Part shown: piece by piece, positions 5,456 to 8,109 of the stretch
Numbering within the stretch: position 1 is the stretch's first letter
Layout of the letters: each line of letters starts with the position of its first letter
Assembly (NCBI GenBank): GCA_003556955.1
Contig: PWQB01000311.1
Location: 1-8,109, forward strand
Length of the DNA: 8,109 bases
Direction: 5' to 3'
DNA from: Nostocaceae cyanobacterium CSSed10_463m
Lineage (GTDB): Bacteria > Cyanobacteriota > Cyanobacteriia > Cyanobacteriales > Nostocaceae
Position numbers and translations under genes: made by a program
Notes under the pieces: model-generated
What the model saw: the letters and a program-made list of their open reading frames with translations, nothing else
Databases searched by the model: none
Told to the model about the DNA's origin: nothing

Positions 5456-7936
5456 ATGTCAGAAGTGCCTACTCAATGTCAGAATTTATCAGAGCAAGTT
5501 GAATCTATATTACAACTTTTACAGCAAGAACCATCTTTACGTTCTCAAGATATTACACCTGTGCAAACTTCTCTAGGGAAAGTGATTTCTCCGAAGTTTG
5601 AAATTGTGTTTGCTGGTGCATTTAGTGCGGGTAAGTCGATGCTGATTAATGCCCTGCTAGAACGGGAATTATTATATAGTGCAGAAGGACACGCTACAGG
5701 TACAGAATGCAAAATTGAATATGCAGAATTAAATAATGAACGAGTAGTTTTAACATTTTTAAGCGAAGTAGAAATTCGGGAACAAGCTAGTTTTTTATGT
5801 CAACAGTTGGGATTTCAAACAGCCGTTAATATCAATCAGGTTGAAGTAATTAATCTCTTGCGTCAAGGTTGTGAAACGATTATTCAGCACGAAGGTGGGG
5901 AAAGTAAATCAGAACGTGCAAAACAAGCCAAGGCTTTAATATTGCTGCTGGATGGGTATGAGGCGAATCGTCAACATATTCATACTATGAATAATACTAC
6001 ATATTCGATGGAGCAATTTAATTTTTCTAATCTCAAGGAAGCGGCTGGATATGCGCGGCGTGGGAGTAATAGCGCTGTTTTAAAACGCATTGAATATTAC
6101 TGTAACCATCCCCTTTTGAAGGATGGAAATGTGATCATCGACACGCCAGGAATTGATGCGCCAGTGGAGAAGGATGCACAGTTAACTTACGATAAAATTC
6201 AACATCCCGATACATCGGCGGTGGTGTGTGTGTTAAAACCTGCTTCTTCTGGTGATATGACGAAGGAAGAAACCGAACTTTTAGAAACAATGCGAGACAA
6301 TGGGGGAATACGCGATCGCATTTTCTACACCTTCAATCGCATTGATGAAACTTGGTATAATACCGATCTAAGGCAGCGTTTAGATGATTTAATTAGTAGC
6401 CAGTTTCGTGATGCAAGTCGGGTTTATAAAACCAGTGGATTACTGGGATTTTACGGCAGTCAGATTAAACAGACAAGTGGCAGAGATAGATTTGGTTTAG
6501 ATTCGATTTTTGCCGAGAGTGTTAAAAGTCTCAATGGTAGAGAAGAAACACCGCAATTTATTAATGAGTTTAACCGCTACTGTGCTAATTCTGGCAAGCT
6601 GTCATCCAGTCAATTTCGCATTTCTGTAAACAGTTTTGAAACTCCCAATGAGAATTATGTCAGGATTTTAGCTGAACAGGGAACACCTTTAATTAATCAA
6701 TTAATTCAAGATAGTGGTATTGAGGAATTTCGCACCGCTATTACTAGATATTTAGTAGAAGAAAAACGCCCCCAACTTTTTCAAAACCTAGCTGATGATT
6801 TGGAAGATATTTGTATTAACTTAAAAAAACATTATCAAAATGAACAAAGAAATTTAGATAGTCAACCGCGAGAAATTGAGGCGATGAAGGCGCAAGAGTT
6901 ACAACGCCTAAATCAGCAACTACAGCAAGTTGGTAAAGATTTTAACCAGCATATTGCAGAAGAAGTAAACCAAATAATTAATAATTCCTGTGATGTTTTT
7001 GAATCAGATTTTCGACAACTACAATCAAGGATGATTCGGCGTTTAGATGAATTACTAGATACTTTTTCTGTGGCTGATGCTTATCGACGTTCTACTATCA
7101 GTCATCCCCGAAATGCAACTGCACCTTTACTAGCTATTTTAGTCGAGGCTTTTTATTATTTAGCAAATCAATTAGAAGATATTTTGATAGATTCTTCCCA
7201 ACAATTAATTGCTAATTTGTTTCAGCGATTAATGGAAAAAATTCGTAAATCAGAATACTATCGTCAATTATATCGTTTGTTAGGTAATGATGGCGGTATT
7301 GAACAAGAGGCGAAAATCTTAGAAAAATCAGTATCTTTGGCGTTAGTAAGTGCTGCTAGTATAGAATGCGATCGCTTCGTCCGCGAAAGTCCTAGATTTT
7401 ATGATGAAGGTACTTTTTCCATATATCAATTTCGTCAGACACTGCTGCAAACATCCCAAGGCTATGATTCCCAAAGCATGGTAGAAGCAGAACCAGCAAT
7501 TAGACAATTATTAAAGTTAGATTTTGAACCCAAGGTTTCCAAAACAATTCGCCAAACCTTCCGCCAAACTATCAGCCAAATCCTCAAAAGTCAGTTGTTA
7601 CCAATGGCGGAACAGCAAGCAGATAATATTTTGCAGCAGTACCCCCAAGCACGTGCTTATTTAGAGCAGAGTCTACAACAAGAAGCTGAGGAAAAAATCC
7701 TGAATAATCAGCGCTTATTAAGTGTTGTAGAACAAAAAATTGGGGCTTATAATTCAGCCGTGTCGCAGATTAATAATTGCTTACAATCTATGCAGTTATA
7801 TGACCATTTATTACCTGTAATTGGCAATGAAGATATGCAACCATTGGTAACAGATGCAGAAGTTTTAGAAGACAATGTGACTAAGAATCTTTCTGATACC
7901 AGCGATTTCATGGATGGGATAAATGCACTTTTATAA
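5456..7936 (+). CDS. Dynamin-like large GTPase, SynDLP-type
   Basis: From ATG 5456 this is an 826-residue membrane-remodelling GTPase. The GTPase domain shows G1 GAFSAGKS (54-61), a switch I threonine in ATGTECK (80-86), G3 DTPG (229-232) and G4 NRID (294-297, Arg where Lys is usual). The rest is mostly helical: long coiled-coil-like stretches (about 440-545 and 690-775) form the expected stalk. The hydrophobic segment PLLAILVEAFYYLA (557-570) is a candidate membrane-contacting or packing region. There is no signal peptide and no clear transmembrane helix. Cys8 and Cys775 sit near the two ends. As I recall, SynDLP of Synechocystis, of similar length, has an N-to-C-terminal disulfide with cysteines at about these positions. 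The frame extends upstream to a TTG at 5432 (8 more codons), but ATG with a better promoter fit is preferred. Inferred role: thylakoid or plasma membrane remodelling. Confidence 0.9.
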   Translation: MSEVPTQCQNLSEQVESILQLLQQEPSLRSQDITPVQTSLGKVISPKFEIVFAGAFSAGKSMLINALLERELLYSAEGHATGTECKIEYAELNNERVVLTFLSEVEIREQASFLCQQLGFQTAVNINQVEVINLLRQGCETIIQHEGGESKSERAKQAKALILLLDGYEANRQHIHTMNNTTYSMEQFNFSNLKEAAGYARRGSNSAVLKRIEYYCNHPLLKDGNVIIDTPGIDAPVEKDAQLTYDKIQHPDTSAVVCVLKPASSGDMTKEETELLETMRDNGGIRDRIFYTFNRIDETWYNTDLRQRLDDLISSQFRDASRVYKTSGLLGFYGSQIKQTSGRDRFGLDSIFAESVKSLNGREETPQFINEFNRYCANSGKLSSSQFRISVNSFETPNENYVRILAEQGTPLINQLIQDSGIEEFRTAITRYLVEEKRPQLFQNLADDLEDICINLKKHYQNEQRNLDSQPREIEAMKAQELQRLNQQLQQVGKDFNQHIAEEVNQIINNSCDVFESDFRQLQSRMIRRLDELLDTFSVADAYRRSTISHPRNATAPLLAILVEAFYYLANQLEDILIDSSQQLIANLFQRLMEKIRKSEYYRQLYRLLGNDGGIEQEAKILEKSVSLALVSAASIECDRFVRESPRFYDEGTFSIYQFRQTLLQTSQGYDSQSMVEAEPAIRQLLKLDFEPKVSKTIRQTFRQTISQILKSQLLPMAEQQADNILQQYPQARAYLEQSLQQEAEEKILNNQRLLSVVEQKIGAYNSAVSQINNCLQSMQLYDHLLPVIGNEDMQPLVTDAEVLEDNVTKNLSDTSDFMDGINALL

Positions 7937-7955
7937 ATGATTAAAAGTTGGTAGT

Positions 7956-7971
7956 GAGGACTTTAGTCCTC
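7956..7971. repeat. Small palindromic repeat GAGGACT-TT-AGTCCTC
   Basis: Seven-base perfect arms with a 2-nt centre lie 19 nt after the dynamin stop codon. The bases around it (AGTGAGGACTTTAGTCCTC) look like a dispersed repeat motif of filamentous cyanobacteria. The following bases (TCCAATTTCTC) are pyrimidine-rich but not a T-run, so termination here is possible but weak. Confidence 0.5.
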
Positions 7972-8000
7972 TCCAATTTCTCACATTCACCAGATAACAG

Positions 8001-8029
8001 ATCCCCGACTTCTTGAAGAAGTCGGGGAT
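8001..8029. repeat. GC-rich hairpin repeat downstream of the dynamin gene
   Basis: ATCCCCGACTTCTT (8001-8014), a single G, then its exact reverse complement (8016-8029) gives a stable 12-bp stem with a 5-nt loop (TTGAA). No T-run follows on either strand. Copies of this ATCCCCGACTTC hairpin are, from memory, scattered through intergenic DNA of Nostoc-type genomes. It may act as a transcript 3' end or mRNA stabiliser for the dynamin gene. The rest of the window (8030-8109) shows nothing I can identify. Confidence 0.8.
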
Positions 8030-8109
8030 ATAAGCCTATCAGTTCCGCCAGATAATGAATAAAACGCCCCGGATTCCTATCCCGCCTTCAGTTAGGAAAT
8101 ATATATTTG

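Noticed and set aside
8039..8109. Minus-strand frame entering from the right edge (ending GVLFIIWRN)
   Set aside because: Only about 23 codons are visible, with no recognisable motif; possibly the end of a gene beyond the window, but unsupported.

Overview
The window looks like chromosomal DNA of a filamentous, Nostoc/Anabaena-type cyanobacterium. It is AT-rich and carries six perfect HIP1 octamers (GCGATCGC, starting at 900, 944, 1167, 4025, 6312 and 7368). It also holds repeat types common in that group: AATTACG heptamers, CGCAGAGA-type units, and a 12-bp GC-rich hairpin repeat. Every recognisable gene family fits a cyanobacterium. No rRNA, tRNA, CRISPR array or complete insertion sequence was seen.

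Left end (1-1264), accessory in character. A partial gene enters from the left edge. Its stop overlaps, as TAATG, the start of a 186-aa protein with a PD-(D/E)XK nuclease-like motif. The layout resembles an ATPase-nuclease defence pair, but the upstream partner is too truncated to identify firmly. Facing it on the minus strand is an intact UPF0175 antitoxin-like gene. Overlapping its 3' end is the start of a DUF3368 PIN-type toxin that is open for only 46 codons, so this is a toxin-antitoxin locus whose toxin has decayed.

Middle (1265-4282). A small secreted protein of unknown function (plus strand) converges, across a hairpin terminator, with a minus-strand pair. The pair is a DUF2157 multi-pass membrane protein followed by a GDYXXLXY-domain membrane-anchored protein. 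These two families commonly occur together, and their role is unknown. The 198-bp gap between them holds AATTACG tandem repeats that supply the DUF2157 stop codon.

Right (4283-8109). Divergent from DUF2157 is a stand-alone RsmB/NOP-family RNA m5C methyltransferase whose last residues are encoded by an interspersed repeat. After a repeat-containing spacer comes a large dynamin-like GTPase. From its most likely ATG (5456) it is 826 aa, with Cys8 near the N terminus and Cys775 near the C terminus. That arrangement matches what I recall of the disulfide-linked cyanobacterial dynamin SynDLP of Synechocystis. Two hairpin repeats follow it. The best candidates for something new are the coupled left-edge pair, the toxin relic beside a living antitoxin, and the possible redox-linked dynamin with a palindrome at its promoter.
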